From assembly GCA_910587165.1 (NCBI GenBank), contig CAJUKP010000039.1, positions 1 through 15,298 of the forward strand: DNA of 15,298 nt, given 5' to 3'. The position numbers and the translations under genes are program-made. The stretch is from an uncultured Duncaniella sp. (GTDB taxonomy: Bacteria > Bacteroidota > Bacteroidia > Bacteroidales > Muribaculaceae). Positions within the stretch are counted from its first letter, which is position 1. Each line of letters starts with the position of its first letter. Shown here piece after piece: positions 7,085 through 14,291 of the stretch. The notes under the pieces are model-generated. The model did not search any database. It was given only the letters and a program-made list of their open reading frames with translations, and was not told where the DNA came from.

Positions 7085-8122
7085 ATGAAAAAAGACAGAA
7101 TACTCGTCACCGGCGGTACGGGCTACATCGGCTCCCACACCGTGGTCGAACTTCAGAAAGCAGGATACCCCGTCGTAATCATCGACAACCTCTCCAACTC
7201 TAACGCCGAAGTGATCGACGGCATCGAACGGATCACATCCGTGCGACCCGATTTCGTGGAAGGCGACTGCACCGACATCGAGACTCTCCGCAGACTCTTC
7301 GCGTCATTCCCCGACATCAAAGGCATCATCAACTTCGCCGCATCCAAAGCCGTCGGAGAGTCAATGCACAAACCCATCCTCTACTACCGCAACAACCTCA
7401 ACACACTCCTCAACCTCCTCGACCTGATGGGGCCCAACGGAGTGAAGGGAATCGTATTCTCATCTTCATGCACCGTCTACGGCGAGCCTGACGAGAATCC
7501 CGTCACCGAAGCCGCACCCATCAAGAAAGCCACATCACCCTACGGCAACACAAAACAGATCTCCGAAGAGATAATCACCGACGTCATCAACGCCGGAGCC
7601 CCGTTCAAGAGCGTCATCCTCCGCTACTTCAACCCCGTCGGCGCACACCCGAGCGCCGAGATCGGCGAGCTCCCCAACGGTGTTCCCCAGAACCTCATAC
7701 CCTACCTCACTCAGACCGCCATCGGCATCCGCCAGGAACTCAGCGTGTTCGGCGATGACTACAATACCCCCGACGGATCCTGCATCCGCGACTACATCAA
7801 CGTTGTCGATCTCGCCCAGGCCCATGTGATCGCCGTCGAGAGAATGCTCAACGACATCAGCGACAAGAAGATCGAGATCTTCAACCTCGGCACAGGCAAC
7901 GGTGTCTCTGTGCTCGAGCTCATCCACACTTTCGAGGAAGCCACCGGTGTCAAAGTGCCTCACAAGATCGTAGGCCGCCGCGCCGGAGATATCGAGAAAG
8001 TATGGGCCAATCCCGCCTTTGCCAACGAAGTGCTGGGTTGGAAAGCCACCACATCTCTCGCCGACACCATGCGCTCCGCCTGGGCATGGCAGTGCCGTCT
8101 CCGCGAGAGAGGTATCATGTAA
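7085..8122 (+). CDS. galE: UDP-glucose 4-epimerase
   Basis: Interconverts UDP-glucose and UDP-galactose for galactose use and surface glycan precursors. The 345-residue extended short-chain dehydrogenase has the NAD-binding GGTGYIGSHT (10-19), the strand IIDNLSNSN (32-40), SSSCTVYGEP (126-135) and the catalytic Y153-x3-K157. FNPVGAHPS and YINVVDLAQAH are typical of GalE. Length is normal. It is the fourth gene of the operon starting at 4588. A MITE-like insertion begins 8 bases past its stop codon, and no separate terminator is visible before it. Confidence 0.96.
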   Translation: MKKDRILVTGGTGYIGSHTVVELQKAGYPVVIIDNLSNSNAEVIDGIERITSVRPDFVEGDCTDIETLRRLFASFPDIKGIINFAASKAVGESMHKPILYYRNNLNTLLNLLDLMGPNGVKGIVFSSSCTVYGEPDENPVTEAAPIKKATSPYGNTKQISEEIITDVINAGAPFKSVILRYFNPVGAHPSAEIGELPNGVPQNLIPYLTQTAIGIRQELSVFGDDYNTPDGSCIRDYINVVDLAQAHVIAVERMLNDISDKKIEIFNLGTGNGVSVLELIHTFEEATGVKVPHKIVGRRAGDIEKVWANPAFANEVLGWKATTSLADTMRSAWAWQCRLRERGIM

Positions 8123-8130
8123 ACCACTTA

Positions 8131-8163
8131 GAGGGTGTTTAATAACAAATGTTAAACCAGAGT
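8131..8163 (+). repeat. Left terminal inverted repeat of the MITE
   Basis: 33 bases starting GAGGGTGTTT and ending CCAGAGT; matches the complement of 8375-8408 with a single one-base gap. Confidence 0.9.
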
Positions 8164-8258
8164 GGATGTATTTTTGAGGTAAATTATTCATAATCAGAGG
8201 GAGCATAGCTGTAGCTATGTGACCGAGGATTAGGGATAATTTAACCAAAAAGACATCC
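8164..8258. repeat. Internal 95-base hairpin of the MITE
   Basis: The arms start GGATGT (8164-8169) and end ACATCC (8253-8258). The outer 23-24 bases of each arm are nearly identical as reverse complements, with one mismatch and a small bulge. The apex is CATAGC/GCTATG around the tetraloop TGTA (8210-8213). Internal mismatches lie in between. The design suggests a structured RNA or a DNA cruciform rather than decayed coding sequence. Confidence 0.7.
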
Positions 8259-8339
8259 ATGAGGCAAAGCATATCTTTAATATTTACACTATTTAAAACT
8301 ATAATAATATGAGCATTATTGAAGTTACCTCGTCAGCAT

Positions 8340-8374
8340 CCAATCACATGACGTAAACAACCTCATGTGATTGG
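8340..8374. repeat. 12-bp perfect hairpin beside the right MITE end
   Basis: CCAATCACATGA (8340-8351) and TCATGTGATTGG (8363-8374) pair perfectly around an 11-base loop, directly abutting the right terminal repeat. No T-run follows, so it is more likely a transposase-related or structural site than a terminator. Confidence 0.75.
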
Positions 8375-8408
8375 ACTCTGGTTTTAACATTTGTTATTAA
8401 ACACCCTC
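8375..8408 (-). repeat. Right terminal inverted repeat of the MITE
   Basis: 34 bases, the reverse complement of the left repeat with one additional A in the run before CCAGAGT. Followed by the TTA target duplication. Confidence 0.9.
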
Positions 8409-8434
8409 TTAATCAATACAATTTCTCAAAAATC

Positions 8435-9061
8435 ATGACCACAAGAAATACCGGAGTTCTCTTCGACCTTGACGGAGTTCTCGTCGACAGCGAAGGCGAA
8501 TACTCTGTCTTCTGGGGAGGCATGGGCGACCGCTACGGTCTCCCCTCATCCTTCTCGGCCGACATCAAAGGCACCACACTCGGCGAGATTCTCCAGTCGT
8601 TCCCCGAAGCCGACCGCGAAGGGATAGTCAGCGAACTCCACCACTTCGAGGACAATATGCTCTATCCCGTCTATCCGGGCGTGATGGACTTCCTCAATGA
8701 ACTGAAAGCCAACAACATCCCCTCGGCAATCGTCACAAGCAGCGACGATGTGAAGATGGGCTTCCTCTTCCGTCGCCATCCCGAGCTGAAAGAGATGGTC
8801 GATGTCATCGTCACCGGAAGCATGGTGACCAAGAGCAAGCCCGACCCCGAAGGCTACCTCACAGCCGCACGCCTAATCGGCCGCGACCCGGCCGACTGCT
8901 TCGTGTTCGAGGACTCGATGCAAGGTCTCGAGGCCGGACGCCGTTCCGGGGCCACCGTCATAGGGATAGCCACGACAAATCCCCGTGAGAAAGTAGAGCG
9001 GATCGCCCACAGGACCATCGGTGGATTCGACGGTTTCTCACTCAAGGATATGCTTGGCTGA
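8435..9061 (+). CDS. HAD-superfamily hydrolase, beta-phosphoglucomutase-like
   Basis: Predicted cytoplasmic sugar-phosphate phosphatase or phosphomutase of 208 residues. All four HAD motifs are intact: DLDGVLVDS with nucleophile D11 and acid D13; VTSSD (T101/S102); K135 in KSKPDP; and FEDS with E159/D160. The helical cap between motifs I and II (about 20-80) is of the PGM-like C1 type. The substrate cannot be assigned. The ATG at 8435 lies 23 bases after the right end of the insertion. With the element removed, the gene would start 31 bases after galE, so it was probably the last gene of that operon. Its present promoter is unclear. A strong terminator follows. Confidence 0.88.
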   Translation: MTTRNTGVLFDLDGVLVDSEGEYSVFWGGMGDRYGLPSSFSADIKGTTLGEILQSFPEADREGIVSELHHFEDNMLYPVYPGVMDFLNELKANNIPSAIVTSSDDVKMGFLFRRHPELKEMVDVIVTGSMVTKSKPDPEGYLTAARLIGRDPADCFVFEDSMQGLEAGRRSGATVIGIATTNPREKVERIAHRTIGGFDGFSLKDMLG

Positions 9062-9081
9062 CACAGCGTTGTGAAGAATAA

Positions 9082-9126
9082 ATCAGAGCGTAAGGACAGA
9101 TATGAACAGTGTCCTTACGCTCTGAT
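9082..9126. terminator. Bidirectional terminator between the HAD gene and nadC
   Basis: A perfect 17-bp inverted repeat (9082-9098 with 9110-9126) surrounds an 11-base loop. It lies between two convergent genes, 20 bases after the HAD stop and 24 before the nadC stop. T-runs on either side are weak (ATTTCTCTG on plus, TTATTC on minus), but stem length and position make the role clear. Confidence 0.85.
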
Positions 9127-9150
9127 ATTTCTCTGATTTGTATCTTTCCT

Positions 9151-9999
9151 TTACTTCATGGCCTTGAAGCTCATGTCGAGACCTTTCACCGAATGGGTCA
9201 GCGCGCCCACCGAGATAAAGTCGACACCGCATTCGCCATAATCGCGCAGAGTGTCGAGAGTGATTCCTCCTGACGATTCCACCTCCGTGCGGCCATTGAT
9301 AAGCTCAACAGCCTCACGTGTGCGCGCGGGTGTGAAATTATCAAGCATGATACGGTCAACCCCTGCCTCGAGAGCCTCGAGTATCTCACGGGTGTCACGC
9401 ACCTCCACCTCGATCTTCAGATCCTTTCCTTTTGAAGCGCAGTAATCCTTCGCTGCCTGGACTGCCTGTTTGATTCCACCGGCGAAATCCACATGATTGT
9501 CCTTGATGAGAATCATATCGAAAAGTCCTATGCGGTGGTTGCATCCGCCGCCTATACGCACTGCCTCCTTCTCGAGCATACGCATTCCGGGTGTGGTCTT
9601 GCGCGTATCAAGCACCTTGGTCTTCAGACCCTCGAGACGCTGCTGATACTTGGCTGTCTGGGTGGCTATACCGCTCATGCGCTGCATGATGTTCAGCATC
9701 ACGCGCTCGGTCTGAAGCAGCGAGCGCACCTTGCCCTCAACCTCAAAAGCCACATCGCCGGGCTTCACGTGCGCACCGTCGCCGATGAACACCGTCATCT
9801 TAAGCTCCGGATCAAACTTCTCGAACACCTTACGGGCAATCTCCACACCCGCAAGTATTCCCTCCTCCTTCACTATGAGATGCTGCTTGCCCATCTCCGT
9901 GTCAGGTATGGTGCTCAGCGTGGTGTGGTCACCGTCACCCACATCCTCTGCAAACGCCAGAGTGAGCAGATCGTCTATTAACTCGTCTTTTGTCTTCAT
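9151..9999 (-). CDS. nadC: Nicotinate-nucleotide pyrophosphorylase (carboxylating), quinolinate phosphoribosyltransferase
   Basis: Makes nicotinate mononucleotide, CO2 and pyrophosphate from quinolinate and PRPP in de novo NAD synthesis. At 282 residues it is full length. Motifs visible: AFAEDVGDGDHTT (15-27), ERVMLNIMQRMSGIAT (98-113), DTRKTTPGMR (131-140) with phosphate-binding Arg and Lys, GGGCNHRIGLFDMILIKDNH (150-169), and IMLDNFTP further on. No nadA or nadB is nearby. The start codon is 21 bases from that of the divergent rlmH, so its promoter must lie partly inside rlmH; I found no clear consensus there. Confidence 0.96.
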   Translation of the reverse strand: MKTKDELIDDLLTLAFAEDVGDGDHTTLSTIPDTEMGKQHLIVKEEGILAGVEIARKVFEKFDPELKMTVFIGDGAHVKPGDVAFEVEGKVRSLLQTERVMLNIMQRMSGIATQTAKYQQRLEGLKTKVLDTRKTTPGMRMLEKEAVRIGGGCNHRIGLFDMILIKDNHVDFAGGIKQAVQAAKDYCASKGKDLKIEVEVRDTREILEALEAGVDRIMLDNFTPARTREAVELINGRTEVESSGGITLDTLRDYGECGVDFISVGALTHSVKGLDMSFKAMK

Positions 10000-10020
10000 A
10001 TTCTCAACTGGTTTTATCTT

Positions 10021-10494
10021 ATGAAAATCGTTCTTTTAGCAGTGGGAAAGACTTCCACACCTTATATTGCTTCGGCAGTGGGCGAATACGAACGCCGCAT
10101 CAACCGCTATCTCCCCTTCGAGATCTCAGTGATCCCCGACCTGAAAAGTTCCCGCGCACTCACCGAGGAGGTGCAGAAACAGCGCGAAGGGGCCGCGATT
10201 CTCGCGTCTCTCCAGCCGGGTGACTATATGGTGCTTCTCGACGAGAGAGGACGCGAGATGACTTCGAGGGAATTTGCCGCCGACATTGACCTGCGCATGG
10301 TCCGTGGCCTCAAGAGACTCATCTACGTCGTGGGCGGCCCCTACGGCTTTTCACCGGAGGTCTATGCCAGGGCCGACGCCAAGCTATCGCTCTCACGCAT
10401 GACATTCACCCACGAGATGGTGCGCCTCTTCTTCACCGAGCAGATCTACAGGGCCATGACCATCCTCCGTGGCGAGCCTTATCACCACGACTGA
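10021..10494 (+). CDS. rlmH: 23S rRNA (pseudouridine1915-N3)-methyltransferase RlmH
   Basis: A SPOUT-class (knotted) methyltransferase that methylates pseudouridine 1915 in helix 69 of 23S rRNA on assembled ribosomes. The 157 residues match the family length. The start MKIVLLAVGK, LLDERGREMTSREFA (72-86), the SAM-binding VVGGPYGFS (103-111) and the C-terminal MTFTHEMVRLFFTEQIYRA are all diagnostic. It faces away from nadC with a 21-base gap and converges on the small membrane-protein gene, whose stop is 12 bases beyond its own. Confidence 0.97.
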   Translation: MKIVLLAVGKTSTPYIASAVGEYERRINRYLPFEISVIPDLKSSRALTEEVQKQREGAAILASLQPGDYMVLLDERGREMTSREFAADIDLRMVRGLKRLIYVVGGPYGFSPEVYARADAKLSLSRMTFTHEMVRLFFTEQIYRAMTILRGEPYHHD

Positions 10495-10506
10495 TCTCCC
10501 CCCTCG

Positions 10507-10683
10507 TCAGACAAATAGTTTGATGACATAGATCACCACCATCCCGACGAAAGTATAGATGGCCATGCTCCTCAGCATGAGCTGCAGACGGCGTTCGCGA
10601 CGGGGCGACATCCATGTATAGAGGCCACCCGAGACAATCCCGAACACTATGGCCGCAAGGAGCCAGTAAAGCATATTACCCAT
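10507..10683 (-). CDS. Small membrane protein, 58 residues, two predicted helices
   Basis: The minus strand encodes an ATG-to-TGA frame starting MGNMLYWLLAAIVFGIVSGG and ending YVIKLFV. Residues 4-22 and 41-57 are hydrophobic, joined by a basic link with SPRRERR (26-32), giving a helical hairpin with the loop probably in the cytoplasm. The start lies 11 bases after the Ddl stop, in the same direction, so it is probably the last gene of the hydrolase-Mur ligase-Ddl operon. Codon use resembles its neighbours. I recognise no family and no function can be given. A chance frame is unlikely given the two clean helices, positive loop and spacing. Confidence 0.72.
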   Translation of the reverse strand: MGNMLYWLLAAIVFGIVSGGLYTWMSPRRERRLQLMLRSMAIYTFVGMVVIYVIKLFV

Positions 10684-10694
10684 GGTCGGTTTCC

Positions 10695-11888
10695 TCAGCG
10701 TTTGGGAGCCTTCGCCCCTTTCACTCCACCCTTCGCGCCACCTGAGAGCGAGAAGATATTCTGGTCATAGCTCACGGTCTTCTGCCCCTGCTCGCGCTTG
10801 CGCTTCAGAGCCAGACGCACAAGGCGGTCCATGAGCTTGTCAAACGACAGCCCGGTGGCCTCCCACAGATAGAACGACAGCGAGCCGGGTATAGTGTTGA
10901 TCTCATTGACATAGATCTCCTTGCTGTCATCGTCGATGATGAAGTCGATACGGCTCACACCATGACATCCGAGCACTCTGAATGTCTCGCCGGCAAGGAA
11001 ACGGATACGCTCGGTGACATCCTCGGGAAGCTCGGCAGGGATACGCTTCTGCGACGCCTGCATACCCTTCGCGCCCTTAGTGCCGCCCATATACTTATCC
11101 TCATACGAGAGAATCTCCGCACTCTTGATAGGCTCCTCGAGCACCGAGCTCTCATACTCGTCACAGTCGCCGAGCACCGAGCAATTGATCTCCTTGAGAT
11201 TATCCACCATGTGCTCCACTATCAGACGTGACGAATACTTCTCGGCCACCTCGATTTTCTCCACAAGCTGGGCGCGGTCGGCGGCACGGCCTATGCCGAC
11301 GCTCGACCCGAGATTGGCAGGCTTCACTATCACCGGATAGCCTATCTTCTCCTCTATGTTCGCTATGATCTCATCACGCTTCTTGAACCACTCCTTGTCT
11401 GTGAACCACACATAGTCGATCACAGGCACCCCACACTCGCGCAGGATCATCTTCATCGTGATCTTGTCCATTCCGTTGGCGCTCGCAAGCGTGTTGCATC
11501 CGGCGTAAGGTATGCCGATTGTCTCGAGCACACCCTCGAAGATTCCGTCCTCCACATTCGACCCGTGGAGCACGGGGATCACCACATCAAGAGTGGTCAG
11601 CACCGCCGAGCCGAACATAGGCTTCTTCACACGGTAGAGATTATAGTCGCCATACGAAGGCTCCATATAGACCTGTGTGCACTTCTCGAGCAGCGCCGGC
11701 AGATCGCGGTAGTTGGCTATGTCAAACAGCGCGTCACCCGTGTAATACTTTCCCTGCTTGCTTATATATATAGGTGTGACATCATATTTGTCACGGTCAA
11801 TGGCGTGCATGGCCTGATTGGCTGAGATCACAGAGATCTCATGCTCGGTGGAGCGTCCGCCGAAAAAGACTCCGATATTCGTTTTCAT
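10695..11888 (-). CDS. ddl: D-alanine--D-alanine ligase (ATP-grasp), long form with Gly/Lys tail
   Basis: Joins two D-alanines using ATP. Motifs: GGRSTEHEISVISA (10-23) with the E15 equivalent, HGSNVEDG (108-115), KPANLGSSVGIG (189-200) and NEINTIPGSLSFYLWE (328-343) binding metal and the C-terminal substrate. The omega-loop contains SYEDKY (261-266), typical of D-Ala-D-Ala rather than VanA-type D-Ala-D-Lac ligases. With 397 residues it is longer than many Ddl proteins (about 305-370). It has an extra Gly/Lys loop MGGTKGAKG (267-275) and a tail of glycine, lysine and alanine after residue 382. It follows the membrane Mur ligase by 20 bases. It may be an accessory ligase dedicated to this operon or the only Ddl of the cell; a genome search would tell. 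Confidence 0.92.
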   Translation of the reverse strand: MKTNIGVFFGGRSTEHEISVISANQAMHAIDRDKYDVTPIYISKQGKYYTGDALFDIANYRDLPALLEKCTQVYMEPSYGDYNLYRVKKPMFGSAVLTTLDVVIPVLHGSNVEDGIFEGVLETIGIPYAGCNTLASANGMDKITMKMILRECGVPVIDYVWFTDKEWFKKRDEIIANIEEKIGYPVIVKPANLGSSVGIGRAADRAQLVEKIEVAEKYSSRLIVEHMVDNLKEINCSVLGDCDEYESSVLEEPIKSAEILSYEDKYMGGTKGAKGMQASQKRIPAELPEDVTERIRFLAGETFRVLGCHGVSRIDFIIDDDSKEIYVNEINTIPGSLSFYLWEATGLSFDKLMDRLVRLALKRKREQGQKTVSYDQNIFSLSGGAKGGVKGAKAPKR

Positions 11889-11908
11889 ATTTCTTTGATG
11901 TTTTTGTT

Positions 11909-13495
11909 CTATTTGAATGTGTCAGGCAGATCGTTCTCATAGAGCACGGTGTCACCCTTCCCAAGCATCCCCCCGAGGAGGGCCTGGGCATCCTTGAAGG
12001 TATCCACGGTGTGCACCTTGGCCACACCCCCCTCCACGCTGCCGATCCCTTCCGTGATGGCATCGCGGTTATACTGCCCTACGATTATGGCCACATCGGC
12101 CGACACCGCTATCTTGCGGCCGAACTCCCTGTTGAGTTCCTCCTGCCGCTCACCAAGCTCGATCATGCCGGGTGTCACAACTATCCTCTTGCCGGGACGC
12201 ATCATGGCAAGCACATCGAGCGCCATCTTCGACCCTGTCGGATTCGAGTTGAAAGCATCGTCGATTATGGTCACACCTCCGGGGGTGCGTTTCATGTTCA
12301 GGCGGTGCTCCACCTGCTCTATCTGTCCAACGGCATAGCGTATCTTGTCCACCGGCACCTTGAGATAGAGCGCAACGATGATCGCCGCTATGAGATTCGA
12401 CACATTGCATTCCCCCACCAGACGGGTGGCGAACTTGTGCCGCTCCCCGTCAGGTCCGGTGAGAGTGAATTCCGTCCCCTGCGGGGTATATGTGATCTCG
12501 CTGCCGGTATACGAGGCGTTACCCGGATTGCTCACAGCATAACGCACACATTCCACCCCATCCACCTTACGGTTGGCCACGAAGGGAAAATCATCGTTGA
12601 TCACGGCAAGACCGTCAGCCGGAAGCGAGTCGATAAGCTCGAACTTGGTCCGCTGCACATTCTCGATCGTCTTGAACGACTCCAGATGCTGCTCACCCAC
12701 GGCGGTGACTATCCCCACCGACGGATGCACGAGATCGCATATCTCCTTTATGTCGCCCGGTTGCTTCGCACCCATCTCGACTATGAACACCTCATTGTAA
12801 GGCTTGAGATATTCCCTCACGGTGCGGATCACACCCATGGTGGTGTTGAAACTCCCGGGGGTCATCATCACATCGAAATGCTCCGACAATATCCGGTTCA
12901 GATAATGCTTCGTGCTCGTCTTGCCATAGCTGCCCGTCACACCTATCACCCTCAGGTCAGGCATCGAGGCCAGTATCCGCTCCGCATCCTTGTAGAATCC
13001 GCGGTTGATATGCTTCTCCACAGGCTGCAGAAGCCAGTTGGCCGCCAGCACGAACAGATGCGAGAAACAGAACACTCCGAGAGCCACCGCCGGGATATAT
13101 GTCACAGCGAAAAGCCCCGCGAGAGCCATGGCCATCGACCCCCCGACAACTGCAAGCGCGAGAAAGACCATCACCCCGAGCAGGCGGCGCGCCCGCTTCG
13201 TCATCACGAGCGGCTTCTTATACTTGCGGTCCAGGAGAATGAAGATATTGACTATCGACACGATAGCGACAAGATTGACCGACACGAGCGGAACCGACAG
13301 TGTGCCAAGCGACGCAAGAACAGCGGCACCTGACACGAGGCGCATGGTCGACGTCGTGTCCTGCGACTGGCCGAGCCAACGGTTGTAACGGTCATTGCGG
13401 TAGGAATTCTGCTGGAGCATCATCAGATCACGACGAAACTCAACCACCACTCCGATGAAAGCTATGATTGTAGCGACAATGCTGAATACTAACAT
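11909..13495 (-). CDS. Membrane-anchored Mur ligase, MurF-like, with transmembrane N-terminal domain
   Basis: An ATP-dependent amide ligase of 528 residues. Residues 2-20, about 52-90 and 104-155 are hydrophobic, suggesting around five membrane helices, with MLQQNSYRNDRYNRWL (26-41) between the first and second. The Mur ligase centre follows: P-loop GVTGSYGKTSTK (185-196), VEMGAKQPGDI, then EHRLN (396-400), DDAFNSNPTGSKMAL (412-426) and TPGMIELGE (441-449), signatures closest to MurF. The N-terminal MurF domain that holds UDP-MurNAc is absent, replaced by the membrane part. The acceptor may therefore be membrane-bound or otherwise different from the usual tripeptide nucleotide. Annotation pipelines usually call such proteins MurF. 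Its start is 4 bases after the hydrolase stop; ddl follows 20 bases on. Confidence 0.88.
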   Translation of the reverse strand: MLVFSIVATIIAFIGVVVEFRRDLMMLQQNSYRNDRYNRWLGQSQDTTSTMRLVSGAAVLASLGTLSVPLVSVNLVAIVSIVNIFILLDRKYKKPLVMTKRARRLLGVMVFLALAVVGGSMAMALAGLFAVTYIPAVALGVFCFSHLFVLAANWLLQPVEKHINRGFYKDAERILASMPDLRVIGVTGSYGKTSTKHYLNRILSEHFDVMMTPGSFNTTMGVIRTVREYLKPYNEVFIVEMGAKQPGDIKEICDLVHPSVGIVTAVGEQHLESFKTIENVQRTKFELIDSLPADGLAVINDDFPFVANRKVDGVECVRYAVSNPGNASYTGSEITYTPQGTEFTLTGPDGERHKFATRLVGECNVSNLIAAIIVALYLKVPVDKIRYAVGQIEQVEHRLNMKRTPGGVTIIDDAFNSNPTGSKMALDVLAMMRPGKRIVVTPGMIELGERQEELNREFGRKIAVSADVAIIVGQYNRDAITEGIGSVEGGVAKVHTVDTFKDAQALLGGMLGKGDTVLYENDLPDTFK

Positions 13496-13499
13496 ATTA

Positions 13500-14270
13500 T
13501 CAGGCTTTTAGAAAACTTGTGAGCACAGCGGCGAAGCCCTGTGGATTATCCAGGAAACTGTAATGGCCACAACCCGCGAAGCTCACAAGCCCGGCATCCG
13601 GAATCAGAGCCTCCATCTTGCGGGCATCGGCAAGCGGAGTGGCAGTGTCATTCTCACCCCATATCAGAAGAGTCGGGGCCTTGATATCCTTGAGCACAGA
13701 GGTCAGATCCTCGTTGACACACTTCGAGAGTATGCGCCTCATCATAGGCGAAGCACTCGCATAGTCGCTTGACCCCGCCTTCGCGCGCTTCACATCCAGG
13801 CGGCGCTCCGCCTCCTCTCGTCCGTAGCGGAGATACATCAGCCTCTTGCTCAGCTTGAAGGAATAAACCTTCAGATAATACTTCAGCGACCGCCGCGGCT
13901 TGATTCCGGCGGCATCGACGAGCACAAGCTTCCTCACCTCCGGATGGCGCGATGAGAACAGGATCCCCACACGCCCACCGAACGAATGGCCCAGCAGCGA
14001 ATAGTCGGTGAGCGACAGCGCGTCGACGAATTTCTCCATCAACTGCGTGTAGCGCTCAACACCCCACACCTCCGCCGGCTCGGGTGAACCGCCGAAACCG
14101 GGAAAATCAACATTGATCACACGGTAGTCACACGCAAGGGCCACCCTCTCCACCGAGGCGAGCGTCGTATGGTCACACCCCCACCCGTGCATCAGGATCA
14201 GGGTATGAGCCCCCCTCCCCGAATCGGTATAGTGAAGCTTCTGGCCGTCAAGTGATATATCCTTGTCCAT
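13500..14270 (-). CDS. Alpha/beta hydrolase, first gene of the Mur ligase-Ddl operon
   Basis: A serine hydrolase of 256 residues with a complete triad: S96 in GHSFGG (94-99), D208 in WGENDTATP, H236 in CGHYSFLD; the oxyanion HGWG lies at 28-31. The cap region AGIKPRRSLKYYLKVYSFKL (121-140) is basic and may face an anionic or membrane substrate. No signal peptide is seen, so it is cytoplasmic. The frame stays open to 14303, but the promoter -7 element at 14292-14299 overlaps that extension, so the ATG at 14270 is chosen. It ends 4 bases before the membrane Mur ligase. Substrate unknown; a peptidase, esterase or thioesterase acting on the ligase product or substrate is inference from linkage. 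Confidence 0.88.
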   Translation of the reverse strand: MDKDISLDGQKLHYTDSGRGAHTLILMHGWGCDHTTLASVERVALACDYRVINVDFPGFGGSPEPAEVWGVERYTQLMEKFVDALSLTDYSLLGHSFGGRVGILFSSRHPEVRKLVLVDAAGIKPRRSLKYYLKVYSFKLSKRLMYLRYGREEAERRLDVKRAKAGSSDYASASPMMRRILSKCVNEDLTSVLKDIKAPTLLIWGENDTATPLADARKMEALIPDAGLVSFAGCGHYSFLDNPQGFAAVLTSFLKA

Positions 14271-14291
14271 TCTTCTGTAAAAATCAAGACA

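Larger units (their letters stand above)
8128..8411. mobile_element. MITE-like non-autonomous insertion with 33/34-bp terminal inverted repeats and TTA target duplication
   Basis: This gap of more than 300 bases between galE and the HAD gene is almost wholly one element. Body 8131-8408 is 278 bp. Its ends (GAGGGTGTTTAATAACAAAT... at both) are identical inverted repeats except for one extra A in the right copy. TTA flanks it directly at 8128-8130 and 8409-8411. It contains two hairpins and no substantial reading frame, only a 15-codon frame at 8309-8356. The 3-bp TNA duplication and end sequence recall IS5-like DDE elements, but I cannot name a parent. Confidence 0.85.

Noticed and set aside
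7535..8272. 245-codon open frame on the minus strand
   Set aside because: Antisense to galE and running into the MITE; composition is that of a shadow frame.
8131..8408. Riboswitch or plain operon terminator between galE and the HAD gene
   Set aside because: The matching ends and TTA duplication are better explained by an inserted element; neither hairpin has a T-run.
10695..11888. VanA-type D-Ala-D-Lac ligase (vancomycin resistance)
   Set aside because: Omega-loop contains SYEDKY as in D-Ala-D-Ala ligases, and no vanH, vanX or vanS/R genes are near; the hydrolase is not a VanX-type metallopeptidase.
12011..13333. 440-codon open frame on the plus strand
   Set aside because: Lies fully antisense to the well-supported membrane Mur ligase; rich in His, Arg and Pro as expected for the reverse of GC-rich coding, with no recognisable domain.
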